From Defluviitaleaceae bacterium (lineage in GTDB: Bacteria; Bacillota; Clostridia; Lachnospirales; WQUN01): DNA of 45,576 nt. Position numbers and translations under genes: made by a program. Positions 7,434 through 16,836 of the stretch are shown here, one piece after another. The stretch covers positions 1-45,576 of the forward strand of contig WRBD01000021.1 of the NCBI GenBank assembly GCA_009779835.1, given 5' to 3'. Each line of letters begins with the position of its first letter. Within the stretch, counting starts at the first letter, position 1. The notes under the pieces are model-generated. The model was not told the origin of the DNA and did no database searches. It worked only from the letters and a program-made list of their open reading frames with translations.

Positions 7434-8807
7434 TTATTTCACCAAGTCGTCGCCAATTTTATAAACATCACCCGCACCCATTGTTATAAGCAAGTCGTCC
7501 GGGCGAAGAAGCTGCTTCAAATAGTTTCCCGCTTTGTCAAAATTATCAAGGGAAATTACATCTCCGCCGCTCTTTTTTATTGCTTCGGCAAGGATATCAG
7601 AGGAAATTTTCGGGTCGAAAGGCTCTCTTGCGGCATAAATCGGCAGAAGAATTATTTTGTCCGCATAAGAAAATGATTCTGCAAATTCGTGAAATAAATT
7701 TTTTGTACGAGTATATGTGTGCGGCTGGAACAGGCAGATTATTTTGCCCGTGCCACGTAATCGCCGCGCCGCCGCCAAACATGATTTTACTTCCGTCGGA
7801 TGATGCGCGTAGTCGTCGATTATTTTCGCGCCGTTATATATCCCTTTAAACTCGAAGCGACGTTTTGTTCCCTGCGCTCCGCTTAGCGCGTCCGCAGTCA
7901 CTTTCGGCGGAATTCCCATCGCCGAAGCCGCCGCAAAACATGCAAGCGCGTTTAACATATTATATTCGCCCGGTAGCGGCAAATTCACCCGCGCAAGAAA
8001 ATTTTTTCCGTCCATCACATCGAAGGACGGTTTTTCCGCGTTATAACTAATGTTCCGTGGCCAAAACCGTGAATTTTCCAATCCAAATGTAATAACCTTA
8101 CACTCCAAGCCTTCGATAATTTTCTCAAATCCCCGCAATCCCGCTTGAATAACCAACGCACCCGACGGTCGAATATTTCTCGCGAACTTCGCAAATGATT
8201 CAATTAAATTTTCAAAGCTTCCGAAAAAATCCAGATGGTCTGCGTCTATGTTCAAAATAATTCCCGTTTGCGGATGCCAATGATGAAAACTATTGCTGTA
8301 TTCGCAGGCTTCAAGCACAAAGCATGTTGAATTCCCAACGCGATAATTCATGCCGCCGCGATTCATATGTCCACCGATTGAAATTGTAGGGTCAAGCCCT
8401 GCCGCAAGCGCGACTTCCGCAACCATCGAAGTGGTTGTGGTTTTCCCGTGCGAACCTGCAACACAAACAGGGTCGTAGCCATGCAAAATTTTTCCGATAA
8501 ATGCGGCGCGTTCCATCAGGGGAATGCCCAATTCTTTCGCGGCGCGGAATTCGGCATTTTCGGGCTTAACAGCGGCGGTGTAAACCGCCAAATCAATCGA
8601 AGATGAAATATTTTCCGCTGCGTTTGGAACGGAAATTTTTATTCCCAGACTTTCAAGCCGTTTCGTAATCTCCGAAGCAACATCGTCGGAACCGCTCACA
8701 ACGAAACCGTCGCGGTGTAAAATTTCCGCAAGTCCGCTCATGCTAATTCCGCCGATTCCGATAAAATGAACAATTTTCGCGCCGTTTAAACAAACTTTTT
8801 CACGCAT
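7434..8807 (-). CDS. murC: UDP-N-acetylmuramate--L-alanine ligase MurC
   Basis: The product is 457 residues from ATG 8807, chosen because GGGAGG lies nine bases upstream; the frame is open farther, but the extra residues do not look like MurC. The N-terminus has the Rossmann-type motif VHFIGIGGISMSGLAE that binds UDP-MurNAc. The central ATP loop is GSHGKTTTT, followed by DEYAHHP-like chemistry seen as DDYAHHPTEV. MurC adds the first L-Ala to UDP-MurNAc in the cytoplasmic phase of peptidoglycan synthesis. Length is normal. It stands alone, convergent to nothing and divergent from glgC, and has its own terminator. Confidence 0.95.
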   Translation of the reverse strand: MREKVCLNGAKIVHFIGIGGISMSGLAEILHRDGFVVSGSDDVASEITKRLESLGIKISVPNAAENISSSIDLAVYTAAVKPENAEFRAAKELGIPLMERAAFIGKILHGYDPVCVAGSHGKTTTTSMVAEVALAAGLDPTISIGGHMNRGGMNYRVGNSTCFVLEACEYSNSFHHWHPQTGIILNIDADHLDFFGSFENLIESFAKFARNIRPSGALVIQAGLRGFEKIIEGLECKVITFGLENSRFWPRNISYNAEKPSFDVMDGKNFLARVNLPLPGEYNMLNALACFAAASAMGIPPKVTADALSGAQGTKRRFEFKGIYNGAKIIDDYAHHPTEVKSCLAAARRLRGTGKIICLFQPHTYTRTKNLFHEFAESFSYADKIILLPIYAAREPFDPKISSDILAEAIKKSGGDVISLDNFDKAGNYLKQLLRPDDLLITMGAGDVYKIGDDLVK

Positions 8808-8886
8808 CTGCAAAACCTCCCATAGTCGCATACATTTTATACTATCTCTTCCGCAAAATTTATCATAAAATCGGCAAGTTTGCATA

Positions 8887-8915
8887 TTGACTATAAAGAA
8901 TTTTGGTGAAATAAT
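8887..8915 (+). promoter_or_regulatory. Promoter of the glgC-glgD operon
   Basis: TTGACT (8887-8892), a 17-bp spacer and AATAAT (8910-8915) form a good vegetative promoter 50 bp before glgC. In the leader a 9-bp direct repeat TTCTAAGAA occurs at 8929-8937 and 8941-8949, twelve bases apart, between the promoter and the ribosome-binding site. It could be a regulator site. Confidence 0.6.
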
Positions 8916-8966
8916 TGGAAGTGAAAATTTCTAAGAACAATTCTAAGAAAAAGTGAGGTGAGCAGC

Positions 8967-10256
8967 ATGCGCAAAAAGGAAATGATTGCCATGTTGTTGG
9001 CAGGTGGACAAGGAAGTCGCTTGGGGGTGCTTACCTCTAGCAAAGCAAAACCGGCTGTTCCGTTCGGCGGAAAATACCGAATAATAGATTTTGCCATGTC
9101 AAATTGTGTAAACTCGGGCGTTGACACTGTTGGCGTGTTGACGCAGTATCAGCCGTTGCAATTGAATCAACACATCGGGATTGGAACGCCGTGGGATTTG
9201 GACAGGCGTAGTGGCGGTGTGATGACTCTTGCGCCGCATATGAAAACACAAAAAGGAGACTGGTACAGCGGCACCGCAGACGCAATTTACCGCAATGTGG
9301 ATTACATCGAGCAATACAACCCCGAGTATGTGTTAGTTCTTGGCGGCGACCATATTTACAAAATGGATTATTCCAGAATGCTTGCGTTTCACAAGCAGAA
9401 CAAATGCGATGTAACAATCGCCGCTCTTAGTGTGCCGTGGGAAGAAGCAAACCGCTTCGGAGTAATAAACGTTCATGATGACAATAGAATTTATGAATTT
9501 GAAGAAAAACCGCCCGAACCGAAAAGTAATTTTATTAACATGGGAATTTATATTTTCCGCTGGGATTTATTGCGCGACGCATTGGAACGCGACAATAAAA
9601 TCCATGATGATTCGGACTTCGGAAAGCATGTTTTACCAATGCTTTTGTCGGAAGGCAAGCGAATGTTCGCGTATCCGTTCAGCGGATACTGGAAAGACGT
9701 TGGAACAATTGAGTCCTATTGGATGGCGAACATGGATTTAATCCAGACCGTTCCCGAATTTAATTTATACGAAAATTTCGATAAAATTTACACGGATTCC
9801 GACCATCAGCCGCCGCTTTACACGGGGCAAAACTCCGAAGTGAAGGCAAGCATAATTTCCGAAGGCAGCGAGGTTTTGGGAAGGGTCTACAATTCTATTT
9901 TAGGGCCGGAAGTAATCGTTGAGGACGGCGCAGTCGTTCGCGATTCAATTTTAATGAAAGGCTGTTACATCGGCAGAAACACAACAATCGAGCGTTGTAT
10001 AGTTGATACGGAATGCACCATCGGAGACGGTGTACACATCGGGTTCGGAGATAATATCCCGAACGAGTCGCGCCCACATATTTACGACACAGGAATTACC
10101 GTAATCGGTGAGCAGTCAAACGTTCCCGACAAAGTAAAAATAGGCAAGAACTGCGTAATTTTCGGTAAAACCGAGCCGGAGGATTATCCTGACGGCAAGC
10201 TTGAAAGCGGCAAAAGCATAGTGAAAAAAGTGAACGCGAACGGAGTGAGGGCATGA
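8967..10256 (+). CDS. glgC: Glucose-1-phosphate adenylyltransferase catalytic subunit GlgC
   Basis: The product is 429 residues from ATG 8967, with AGGTG six bases upstream; a GTG three codons earlier is less well placed. The nucleotidyltransferase motif [11 protein letters not shown] with [15 protein letters not shown] marks ADP-glucose pyrophosphorylases, and [10 protein letters not shown] and FEEKPPEP follow. The C-terminal third carries left-handed beta-helix hexapeptides. It makes ADP-glucose from ATP and glucose-1-phosphate, the first committed step of glycogen synthesis. It overlaps glgD by 4 bp, as usual in Firmicutes where GlgC and GlgD form a heterotetramer. No glgA or glgP is nearby. 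Confidence 0.94.
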   Translation: MRKKEMIAMLLAGGQGSRLGVLTSSKAKPAVPFGGKYRIIDFAMSNCVNSGVDTVGVLTQYQPLQLNQHIGIGTPWDLDRRSGGVMTLAPHMKTQKGDWYSGTADAIYRNVDYIEQYNPEYVLVLGGDHIYKMDYSRMLAFHKQNKCDVTIAALSVPWEEANRFGVINVHDDNRIYEFEEKPPEPKSNFINMGIYIFRWDLLRDALERDNKIHDDSDFGKHVLPMLLSEGKRMFAYPFSGYWKDVGTIESYWMANMDLIQTVPEFNLYENFDKIYTDSDHQPPLYTGQNSEVKASIISEGSEVLGRVYNSILGPEVIVEDGAVVRDSILMKGCYIGRNTTIERCIVDTECTIGDGVHIGFGDNIPNESRPHIYDTGITVIGEQSNVPDKVKIGKNCVIFGKTEPEDYPDGKLESGKSIVKKVNANGVRA

Positions 10257-11371
10257 GAGCGGTTGGTATAATTTTAGCCGGTGGAAAAAGCGAACGTTTG
10301 AGCGAACTTACGAGAAGCCGTGCTACATCGGCACTTCCCGTGGGAAGTTGTTATCGCGCAATTGATTTTCCGCTTAGCAATATGACAAATTCGGGCATAC
10401 AAAAAGTTGCTATTATAACGCAGTATAATTCGCGTTCTTTGCATGACCATTTATCCAGCTCGAAGTGGTGGGATTTGGGAAGCAAACAAGGCGGAATGTT
10501 TGTTTTTTCGCCTTATCAAAGCGGCGAAAATTCGATGTGGTTTCGAGGCACTGCCGACTGCATATTTCAAAATTTAACATATCTTCGCCGAAGCAATGAG
10601 CCATACGTTGTAATTTCTTCCGGTGACTGCGTGTACAAAATGGATTACAACGAAATTATTGCCTATCACGAACGAAAAAACGCCGACATTACAATTGCCT
10701 ACCGTCAAGTTCCCGACAACGACGACATCAGGCAATACGGCGTAATGGAGCTTGACGCGGCGGAACGCTTGACCGACCTTGAAGAAAAACCGCTTGAGCC
10801 GCAATCGGATTTGGCATCAATCGGCGTGTATGTAATTTCGCGCCCGCTTCTTATAGAACTTGTTGAAACAATCGTAAGCGAGGGGCGGCATGACCTTGTG
10901 CGCGACCTTCTTTCGCGTTACCGCAAGCGTTTGCGCATTTATGGCTATCGTTACGATGGTTACTGGCGTAATTTAGGCAGTGTGCATTCCTATTTCGATT
11001 GCAACATGGATTTTTTGCGCCGAGATATCCGCAACGATTTCATGGTGCAATCGCCATATATTAAAACAAAACCAAAAGACGAACCGCCCGCGAAATTCAA
11101 TAACATGGCGCATATCACAAACTGCTTGGTGGGAAGCGGTGCAATCCTTAACGGAAGCGCACACCGTGCCGTAATCTTCCGCAGAGTATACACGGGAGAA
11201 CATTCCCATGTTTCAAACGCTATCCTGATGGAAGGAACTTATATAGGAAACAACTGCGTAGTCGAACACGCAATACTTGACAAGGATGTAATTCTGCACA
11301 ACGGTTCACGAATTATAGGTACACCGGAATCCCCCGCTGTGGTTACAAAAGGGATGGAAGTTCGGGGTTAG
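10253..11371 (+). CDS. glgD: Glucose-1-phosphate adenylyltransferase regulatory subunit GlgD
   Basis: The product is 372 residues. It shares the GlgC fold ([48 protein letters not shown]) but several catalytic-loop positions differ, as in GlgD, which tunes the GlgC partner rather than acting alone. It starts inside the last codons of glgC (ATGA overlap), so equal synthesis of both subunits is likely. The C-terminus again shows beta-helix-like repeats. The next gene follows after 14 bp and may share the transcript. Confidence 0.92.
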   Translation: MRAVGIILAGGKSERLSELTRSRATSALPVGSCYRAIDFPLSNMTNSGIQKVAIITQYNSRSLHDHLSSSKWWDLGSKQGGMFVFSPYQSGENSMWFRGTADCIFQNLTYLRRSNEPYVVISSGDCVYKMDYNEIIAYHERKNADITIAYRQVPDNDDIRQYGVMELDAAERLTDLEEKPLEPQSDLASIGVYVISRPLLIELVETIVSEGRHDLVRDLLSRYRKRLRIYGYRYDGYWRNLGSVHSYFDCNMDFLRRDIRNDFMVQSPYIKTKPKDEPPAKFNNMAHITNCLVGSGAILNGSAHRAVIFRRVYTGEHSHVSNAILMEGTYIGNNCVVEHAILDKDVILHNGSRIIGTPESPAVVTKGMEVRG

Positions 11372-11385
11372 ATACGGGGGCCGGT

Positions 11386-12063
11386 ATGCGTAAGGTAAAA
11401 GAAATATTCGCAGAGGTTTCCGACAATACTGTGACGGTTGGTGATATGCGCATTCCTTTGCCGCCGGAGACTTTTTCGGGCGAGTTTGATTTTTCCGCTT
11501 TGCCGAAAATAAAAACGAATTCTCTTGTGCTTGTAGCGAATATACGCAAAACGGTTATTCGTATTGCAGAGCTTTCAGAGGGATCGGTTCTTTCAACGGA
11601 AAAGCAATGGTCATTTGTTGAAGATAATTTTCCGCTTGGCGAAAAAATGAATGAGGACACGCACATTTTTGATGGTTGTGTTTTTAAAAATAACAATGGG
11701 CAGTCACGGTTTTTTATGGCCGCACTGCCCGTTTTTATTTCGGATGCGATTGCGAAAATCGGTGTTGCGCTTACGGGAAGCATTCGTCGTGTTGCGCGGT
11801 TAGATACAGCGGAGTATATTTTGTTTAGAAAATATGCCGCCGAAATAAGTGAGCCTGCGCTGATTTTTCTTCCGCAGGAAAGCGGCATTCGTATTCTTCA
11901 CATTGCCGAAAATTTGCCCATCGCCGCGCATTACATAAGTAACAATCCTTTGCACAGGGAAGATGAGTTTTCGCGTTTTTATAGTAGCTTGAAATCCCCG
12001 CCGGTAAAAACGGTTTTCACGGGCGATGAAGATGAATTCAAGTGGATTAGCGGTCTGTGTTAA
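11386..12063 (+). CDS. Conserved-looking hypothetical protein after glgD
   Basis: The product is 225 residues with no signal peptide or membrane helix; the sequence is mostly mixed alpha/beta. A segment around residues 105-185 (ALPVFISDAIAKIG, then EPALIFLPQESGIRILHIAENLP) has the rhythm of actin-fold or PilM-like proteins, but the nucleotide-binding motifs are not clear, so I do not assign a family. A GGGGG box six bases before ATG supports translation. Only 14 bp follow glgD, so it is probably the third gene of that operon. Its end overlaps the convergent histidine-kinase gene by 17 bp. Confidence 0.6.
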   Translation: MRKVKEIFAEVSDNTVTVGDMRIPLPPETFSGEFDFSALPKIKTNSLVLVANIRKTVIRIAELSEGSVLSTEKQWSFVEDNFPLGEKMNEDTHIFDGCVFKNNNGQSRFFMAALPVFISDAIAKIGVALTGSIRRVARLDTAEYILFRKYAAEISEPALIFLPQESGIRILHIAENLPIAAHYISNNPLHREDEFSRFYSSLKSPPVKTVFTGDEDEFKWISGLC

Positions 12064-13573
12064 TCCGTAACGTAATTACAAACACAGCCCCGTTTTTTGT
12101 GCTGTTTTTTGCAACAATATCACCTTGCAAACTCTTGATTATATCTTTGCTTATGGCAAGCCCCAGCCCAAAGTTTCCGTTTTCGCCTTTGTAAAACCGC
12201 TCGAATATATGCGGCAAATCTGCGGGGGCAATTCCTTTACCGTCATCTTTTATTTCAATTTCAACGGTATCTTCTTTTACATAGCAGTTGACAATAACTT
12301 CGCTTTTCGCGTAACGTATTGCGTTTGACAGTATATTAATAACCGCGCGTTCCAATTTTTCTTCGTCGGTTGCGATTGTTACCGTGTACGGCGCGTTTAC
12401 GGAAACATTTATGCCGGCTTTTGCGGCTATGGGTCTTATGCGTTCATGGCAGTCGTACAATAGATTATTAATTTCTGCTGACGATATAGTGCAGGGTGTT
12501 TCTCTGTCCATTCGGGATACAAAAAGGAGTTCGCTTACCAAGTCCGCCATTTTTTGTCCTTCCGACACAATAATTGAAGCCGCTTCGTCTTTGTTGAAAA
12601 TATCGCCGATAATGCCTTCCGCGTAGCCTTGTATGGACATCAGCGGGGTGCGAAGTTCATGCGAGGCGTTTTGGAAAAATTGTTTTTGATTATTTTCGTA
12701 AGCTTGAAGCATCTTGGACATATTATCCATGCTTTTTGAAAGTTGCACAAATTCTGTGTCGTGAAAAGTTCCCGCTTTTTCGTTGAAATTTCCGCGGCCT
12801 ATGGTTTCAGCGTATAAGCAAAGGCGGTTTATTGCTTTTTTGAATCTTGCGGACATCAGCGCAGCAATGGTAAGGCTTGCAAGCCCGGATAAAACCAACA
12901 TAAGAATCAGCCTGTAATTCATGCCGTTCATAAAGGCTATCGCGGAGCTAATGTCTGTATAAAGAAGAATTGATATAGGTTCACTTTCTATAACTTGGTC
13001 TACGGCACGCAAATAATGGGTGCTGTTTGCGCTGGTCGCAATCACCATTTCTTCGTTTGCAAAAAGTTCTCTGTTGGTTAAATAAAAGTTTGCTAAAAAT
13101 TCAACTTTATCGCTTTGGTTATCGGGCATAAACTCCGGCTGCGGCATTATTATTTCGCCCGAATCGGTGTTGAGCATTATTGTGCCGGTGCTTATTATCG
13201 AACGTCTCATAGGACGAAAATTATATGCCTGTCCAAGCCTAACCGTAAATTGGCCCATATGAAAGTCTTCGTTGGGTTCAAGTGTTTCAATTGACCAAAT
13301 GTGGTAATCGGGATGAGGTTCCCTTATTCTGATACGGGGCGCATAAACCAAATCAAATTGTTGTCCGTTTTCGTTTATGGTTCTTGTTGTCATGGAAAGA
13401 TATATGCGCTGAGATATGTCTTCCGCGTCGCGTATTCCAAGACTAAGCTCTTGCTCCGCTTCCGCCCGGATATATGAATGCACCATAGCGTTAAATAAAA
13501 TGTACACCACCAAAAAACTTAAAAATATTACCCCCGTGCAGTTTAGAATCAGCTTTTTTGTAAAACTCTTCAT
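12047..13573 (-). CDS. Membrane sensor histidine kinase
   Basis: The product is 508 residues. TM1 spans about 8-30, an extracytoplasmic sensing region about 35-215, and TM2 about 220-240. A HAMP-like linker and then the HisKA box QNASHELRTPLMS (phospho-acceptor H305) follow. The ATPase domain has N-box NILSNAIRYA, DDGKGI and GLGLAIS. It is a class I sensor kinase partnered with the OmpR-type regulator encoded one base upstream. The ligand is unknown; the sensing region lacks a family I recognise. The gene ends tail-to-tail with the hypothetical gene after glgD. Confidence 0.9.
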   Translation of the reverse strand: MKSFTKKLILNCTGVIFLSFLVVYILFNAMVHSYIRAEAEQELSLGIRDAEDISQRIYLSMTTRTINENGQQFDLVYAPRIRIREPHPDYHIWSIETLEPNEDFHMGQFTVRLGQAYNFRPMRRSIISTGTIMLNTDSGEIIMPQPEFMPDNQSDKVEFLANFYLTNRELFANEEMVIATSANSTHYLRAVDQVIESEPISILLYTDISSAIAFMNGMNYRLILMLVLSGLASLTIAALMSARFKKAINRLCLYAETIGRGNFNEKAGTFHDTEFVQLSKSMDNMSKMLQAYENNQKQFFQNASHELRTPLMSIQGYAEGIIGDIFNKDEAASIIVSEGQKMADLVSELLFVSRMDRETPCTISSAEINNLLYDCHERIRPIAAKAGINVSVNAPYTVTIATDEEKLERAVINILSNAIRYAKSEVIVNCYVKEDTVEIEIKDDGKGIAPADLPHIFERFYKGENGNFGLGLAISKDIIKSLQGDIVAKNSTKNGAVFVITLRINTDR

Positions 13574-13574
13574 A

Positions 13575-14267
13575 CTAGTCCTCCGTTTTCGCGCTTATTC
13601 TAAAACCATGCCCCCATACCGTGTCGATAGAAACATTACTGCCTACTTCTAAAAGTTTTTTACGTAGACGCTTTACAGTAGCATCTGTGGCGCGTGTTTC
13701 CACCGCGTTATCGTATCCCCAAATTTTGTTTAATAATTCTTCTCTGGAAACTGCTTTGTCACGGTTTTCCAACAAGTAAGAAAGCAAATTAAACTCGGTG
13801 TTTGTAAGACCAAGCTCTATTCCTTTGCAATAAGCCATCAGTTTTCCCGAATGAATTGCTATATCTGAAAATGTTAAAGTCTCGTTGCTTGCTTTTGTAT
13901 CCATTTCTATTCTGCGGAACATAGCTTTTACGCGCATTATTAATTTTACCGGGCTGAACGGTTTGGTGAAATAATCATCACTGCCCAGAGAAATTCCGGA
14001 AATATAATCTTCATCTGTGTCTCGCGCAGTGAGCATTATGATTGGCACATTTGAAACCGCCCTAATTTTTGTACATATTATTAAACCGCTGCTGCCCGGC
14101 ATCATTATGTCAAGTATCATAAGGTCGCAGCTTTGTTGCAAAAATGCTTCGTATAATTGGTCGCCGTTTTCAAATGCTTTTACTTTGTAACCTTCCTTCT
14201 CCAAAAATGATTGGATTAGGCGGCGAATGTTTTTTTCGTCCTCGGCTATATAAATCAGTTTACTCAT
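13575..14267 (-). CDS. OmpR/PhoB-family response regulator
   Basis: The product is 230 residues. The receiver domain has acidic residues E9/D10, phospho-site D53 in MILDIMMPG, switch T in MLTARD and a conserved K in YFTKPFSP. From about 130 a winged-helix DNA-binding domain follows (NTEFNLLSYLLENRD, VDTVWGHGFRI-like end). It is the first gene of a two-gene unit with the sensor kinase. A GGAGG box precedes ATG 14267. Targets are unknown; self-regulation is common in this family. Confidence 0.93.
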   Translation of the reverse strand: MSKLIYIAEDEKNIRRLIQSFLEKEGYKVKAFENGDQLYEAFLQQSCDLMILDIMMPGSSGLIICTKIRAVSNVPIIMLTARDTDEDYISGISLGSDDYFTKPFSPVKLIMRVKAMFRRIEMDTKASNETLTFSDIAIHSGKLMAYCKGIELGLTNTEFNLLSYLLENRDKAVSREELLNKIWGYDNAVETRATDATVKRLRKKLLEVGSNVSIDTVWGHGFRISAKTED

Positions 14268-14289
14268 ATTACGCGACCTCCTTGTGCAA

Positions 14290-14298
14290 ATTATATCA
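14290..14298 (-). promoter_or_regulatory. Extended -10 promoter for the two-component operon
   Basis: On the minus strand TGATATAAT is a perfect TATAAT with the TGn extension, about 23 bp before the response-regulator start. No good -35 is present at 17 bp, which is typical for extended -10 promoters. Confidence 0.5.
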
Positions 14299-14361
14299 TT
14301 TCAAATGCCGGATTTATTACTTGTCGCAATTTTGTTCCAATTTGTTGTTGCTTCTTATGTA

Positions 14362-14390
14362 GAATAAAAGAAAATCCCGTGATGGGATTT
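14362..14390 (-). terminator. Terminator after plsY
   Basis: AAATCCC (14372-14378) pairs with GGGATTT (14384-14390) around a 5-base loop. On the minus strand it is followed by TTCTTTTATT. It lies about 40 bp past the plsY stop. Confidence 0.65.
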
Positions 14391-14430
14391 AATTTTAGCA
14401 GGCTTAGTGAGCAAAATGCTTTGAGAGAAT

Positions 14431-15084
14431 TTATTTCTTCGAGAGAAATTTTCGTTCCGTACCGCTTAACAGACGCTTGATATTTTCTCTGTGAAGGAAC
14501 CAAATCAACACGGTGATTACCGTCATTAAAATAATTGCTTCAAATTGGTGTCCGAAAAGTACCATAGCAACAACTGCCATAAACGTGTAAATAAGCGAAC
14601 CAAGTGAAATATAACGCGTAGGAATAAATCCAATCAAACCTATAACTAAGGCAACCAAACCCACGCGCCAGTCAATTAAAAAAGGAAGCAAAAGAAAACA
14701 TGAAACGCCCTTGCCCCCGCGAAATTTTAACATAACGGGAAAACAATGCCCTAAAATCGCGCCAAAGGTACCGTACATTCCGGGGAGAGCGGAGCTAATC
14801 TGATGTATATGCGAAATGTAAACACATCCTCTGTGTGCGCAGAAAATAAACGCTTCGTTGCGAAAAATAATCATTGGAATTATAAACGCCGCTACACCTT
14901 TTAAAATATCCACAGCAAAAACAAAGGCCCCCGCTCTTTTCCCGATTGTGCGCGTTACGTTTGTCATGCCTGCGTTTTTGCTGCCATGCTCACGGATATC
15001 AATGCCGTGTAGCTTCCCAATAAAATATGCCGTCTGAATACAGCCAATCGCGTAACCAATCAGCAAAGCAATTAATCTGTACAT
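14431..15084 (-). CDS. plsY: Glycerol-3-phosphate acyltransferase PlsY
   Basis: The product is 217 residues with about six membrane helices. The family motifs are clear: GYAIGCIQTAYFIGK near the start, GSKNAGMTNVTRTIG at about 34-48 (PlsY motif 1), GHCFPVMLKFRGGKG (motif 2), and a later SLGSLIY. PlsY moves the acyl group from acyl-phosphate to glycerol-3-phosphate, making lysophosphatidic acid in the cytoplasmic membrane. AAGGAG lies six bases upstream of ATG 15084. It follows der by 3 bp, the usual der-plsY pairing in Firmicutes, and is followed by a terminator. Confidence 0.94.
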   Translation of the reverse strand: MYRLIALLIGYAIGCIQTAYFIGKLHGIDIREHGSKNAGMTNVTRTIGKRAGAFVFAVDILKGVAAFIIPMIIFRNEAFIFCAHRGCVYISHIHQISSALPGMYGTFGAILGHCFPVMLKFRGGKGVSCFLLLPFLIDWRVGLVALVIGLIGFIPTRYISLGSLIYTFMAVVAMVLFGHQFEAIILMTVITVLIWFLHRENIKRLLSGTERKFLSKK

Positions 15085-15087
15085 ATT

Positions 15088-16407
15088 TTACTCCTTTTTG
15101 TCACGCACAACAAAATGCACGGGCGTTCCGTCGAAGCCGAATGCTTCCCGAATATTATTCTCAAGATAACGCGTGTATGAAAAGTGCATCAGCTTGCTGT
15201 CGTTTACGAAAAGCACAAAGGTCGGCGGTTTTACGGAAGCTTGGGTTGCGTAGTAAATGCGAAGGGCTTTGCCCTTGTCAGTGGGCGGCGAGTGCATTGC
15301 GGTTGCGTCAAGAATCACATCGTTAAGCACGCCCGTTTGCACACGAAGGGCATGGTTTTGGTAGACGGTGTAGATTAACTCGAAAAGCTTCCCGATTCGC
15401 TGACCCGTCAGTGCGCTGATAAAAAGTTTCGGCGCATATGGCATATATGCGAGTTCGGTTTCAAGTTTTTCGGTAAATTCCTTCATGGTCTTGGTGTTTT
15501 TTTCTATTTTGTCCCACTTGTTTACGGCGATAATTGCGGCGCGGCCGCGTTCGTGGGCTATGCCTGCGATTTTTGTGTCCTGCTCGGTTATGCCTTCCTC
15601 CGCGTCAATTAGTAAAACGCAAACGTCGCAACGTTCCACTGCGGCAAGCGTGCGGACTATGCTGTATTTTTCGATGTTCTCTTTAATTTTGCTTTTACGC
15701 CTCAAGCCTGCGGTGTCTATAAAAAGAAACTCGCGTTCGTTGTGGGTTAAAAAAGTGTCAACAGCATCGCGTGTTGTGCCGGGGATGTCGCTTACGATAA
15801 GACGTTCCTCACCCAGAATTTTATTTATTAACGACGATTTCCCCACGTTCGGTTTTCCTACGATTGCCACGCGGATTCTGTCGTCTTCTTCTTCGCTTTC
15901 ATTGGCAGGCGGGAAAAACGCGGCGATTTCATCCAGCATATCGCCAAGCCCCAACGCCTGTCCCGCCGATACAGGCACGGGGTCGCCTATTCCAAGCTCG
16001 TAGAATTCGTATAATTCGTGGTTGTCTCTTGTAGGAACGTCCACTTTGTTCACAACAAGAACAACTTGTTTTTTTGCGCGGCGAAGCATATCCGCAACCT
16101 GCCTGTCCGCGTCAAGAACGCCCGATTTAATGTCTGTAAGAAATAACACAACATCTGCGTTTTCAATTGCCGCTTCCGCTTGGCGGAAAATATGCTTCGT
16201 AATAAAATCATCGGTATCGGGGTCAAGCCCGCCCGTGTCAATTAGCGTGAAATTTCGCCCAAGCCATTCCGCGTCGGCGTAAAGCCTGTCTCTTGTAACG
16301 CCGGGCTTGTCGTCAACAATTGCCACGCGCTCCCCAACAAGCCTGTTAAAAAGCGTAGACTTGCCAACATTCGGCCTGCCCACGATTGCTACTATCGGTT
16401 TTGACAT
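15088..16407 (-). CDS. der: Ribosome biogenesis GTPase Der (EngA)
   Basis: The product is 439 residues with two tandem GTPase domains. The first has GRPNVGKST at 8-16, DTGG and NKVD; the second has GKPNVGKSS near 180, DTAGLRRK and NKWD. A KH-like C-terminal domain follows. Der acts in 50S subunit assembly. The length fits the family. GAGG precedes ATG 16407, and the cupin gene ends only 11 bp upstream, so der may be co-transcribed from the cupin promoter. plsY follows immediately. Confidence 0.95.
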   Translation of the reverse strand: MSKPIVAIVGRPNVGKSTLFNRLVGERVAIVDDKPGVTRDRLYADAEWLGRNFTLIDTGGLDPDTDDFITKHIFRQAEAAIENADVVLFLTDIKSGVLDADRQVADMLRRAKKQVVLVVNKVDVPTRDNHELYEFYELGIGDPVPVSAGQALGLGDMLDEIAAFFPPANESEEEDDRIRVAIVGKPNVGKSSLINKILGEERLIVSDIPGTTRDAVDTFLTHNEREFLFIDTAGLRRKSKIKENIEKYSIVRTLAAVERCDVCVLLIDAEEGITEQDTKIAGIAHERGRAAIIAVNKWDKIEKNTKTMKEFTEKLETELAYMPYAPKLFISALTGQRIGKLFELIYTVYQNHALRVQTGVLNDVILDATAMHSPPTDKGKALRIYYATQASVKPPTFVLFVNDSKLMHFSYTRYLENNIREAFGFDGTPVHFVVRDKKE

Positions 16408-16418
16408 AAAATTTTCCT

Positions 16419-16679
16419 CTATCTAAATTCGTAATGTTTTCTCACAGGCTTCGTCACTTTCCACACACAGGTTAATCCTTTGGGAAACTCTACATAATCG
16501 CCCGCGCCGAACGAAACACTGCCACCGTCGTAAGTTAAAGTCACTTCGCCTTCGGTAAGCCAGCAAATTTCTTCATTGCCATAATGCCAATCAAACTCGG
16601 AAACTTCACAGCCCCATGTCGGTTTGTTTTTTAATTTTGCAATGTCATCCTCTGTTGCTTTTCTCACGATGATGTTCAT
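16419..16679 (-). CDS. Small cupin protein (DUF861/Cupin_3-like)
   Basis: The product is 86 residues from ATG 16679, with AAGGGAG about nine bases upstream; the longer frame has no such box. It is a single cupin barrel: WGCEVSEFDWHYG, EEICWLTEGEVTLTY, then SFGAGDYVEFPKG. The pattern matches the Cupin_3 (DUF861) family, small barrels whose chemical role is often unknown. It is divergent from the TetR gene and shares its operator region, so it is a probable TetR target. Its stop lies 11 bp before der, making cupin-der-plsY a likely transcript. Confidence 0.75.
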   Translation of the reverse strand: MNIIVRKATEDDIAKLKNKPTWGCEVSEFDWHYGNEEICWLTEGEVTLTYDGGSVSFGAGDYVEFPKGLTCVWKVTKPVRKHYEFR

Positions 16680-16709
16680 AAAAAATTTCTCCCTTCGTTG
16701 TGTTTGATA

Positions 16710-16738
16710 ATTATACTTCAAAAATTCTTGTTTGACAA
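16710..16738 (-). promoter_or_regulatory. Promoter of the cupin (-der-plsY) unit
   Basis: On the minus strand TTGTCA (16738-16733), a 17-bp spacer and a perfect TATAAT (16715-16710) form a strong vegetative promoter about 30 bp before the cupin start. Its -35 overlaps the -35 of the divergent TetR promoter. Confidence 0.7.
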
Positions 16739-16760
16739 AATGACATCAATGTCATAAAAT
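16732..16760 (+). promoter_or_regulatory. Promoter of the tetR-ECF-coaW operon
   Basis: A perfect TTGACA (16732-16737), a 17-bp spacer and TAAAAT (16755-16760; five of six) make a strong promoter. The first operator palindrome fills its spacer, and the other three cover the -10 edge and the start region. Confidence 0.75.
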
Positions 16761-16803
16761 GACACTCACGTCACTGACATCGGTGTCAATGACGTGAGTG
16801 TCA
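16741..16803. promoter_or_regulatory. Array of four TGAC-N6-GTCA operator palindromes
   Basis: Four 14-bp sites fit TGAC-N6-GTCA: 16741-16754, 16760-16773, 16775-16788 and 16790-16803. The last three are phased exactly 15 bp apart. The block 16759-16804 as a whole is a 46-bp inverted repeat, with 21-bp arms, one mismatch and a 4-base loop. The sites overlap the TetR promoter and lie next to the cupin promoter. They are the obvious binding sites for the TetR protein encoded just downstream. Confidence 0.8.
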
Positions 16804-16836
16804 TTCTTTTATAGTGAGGTGATAACAATTTCAAAT

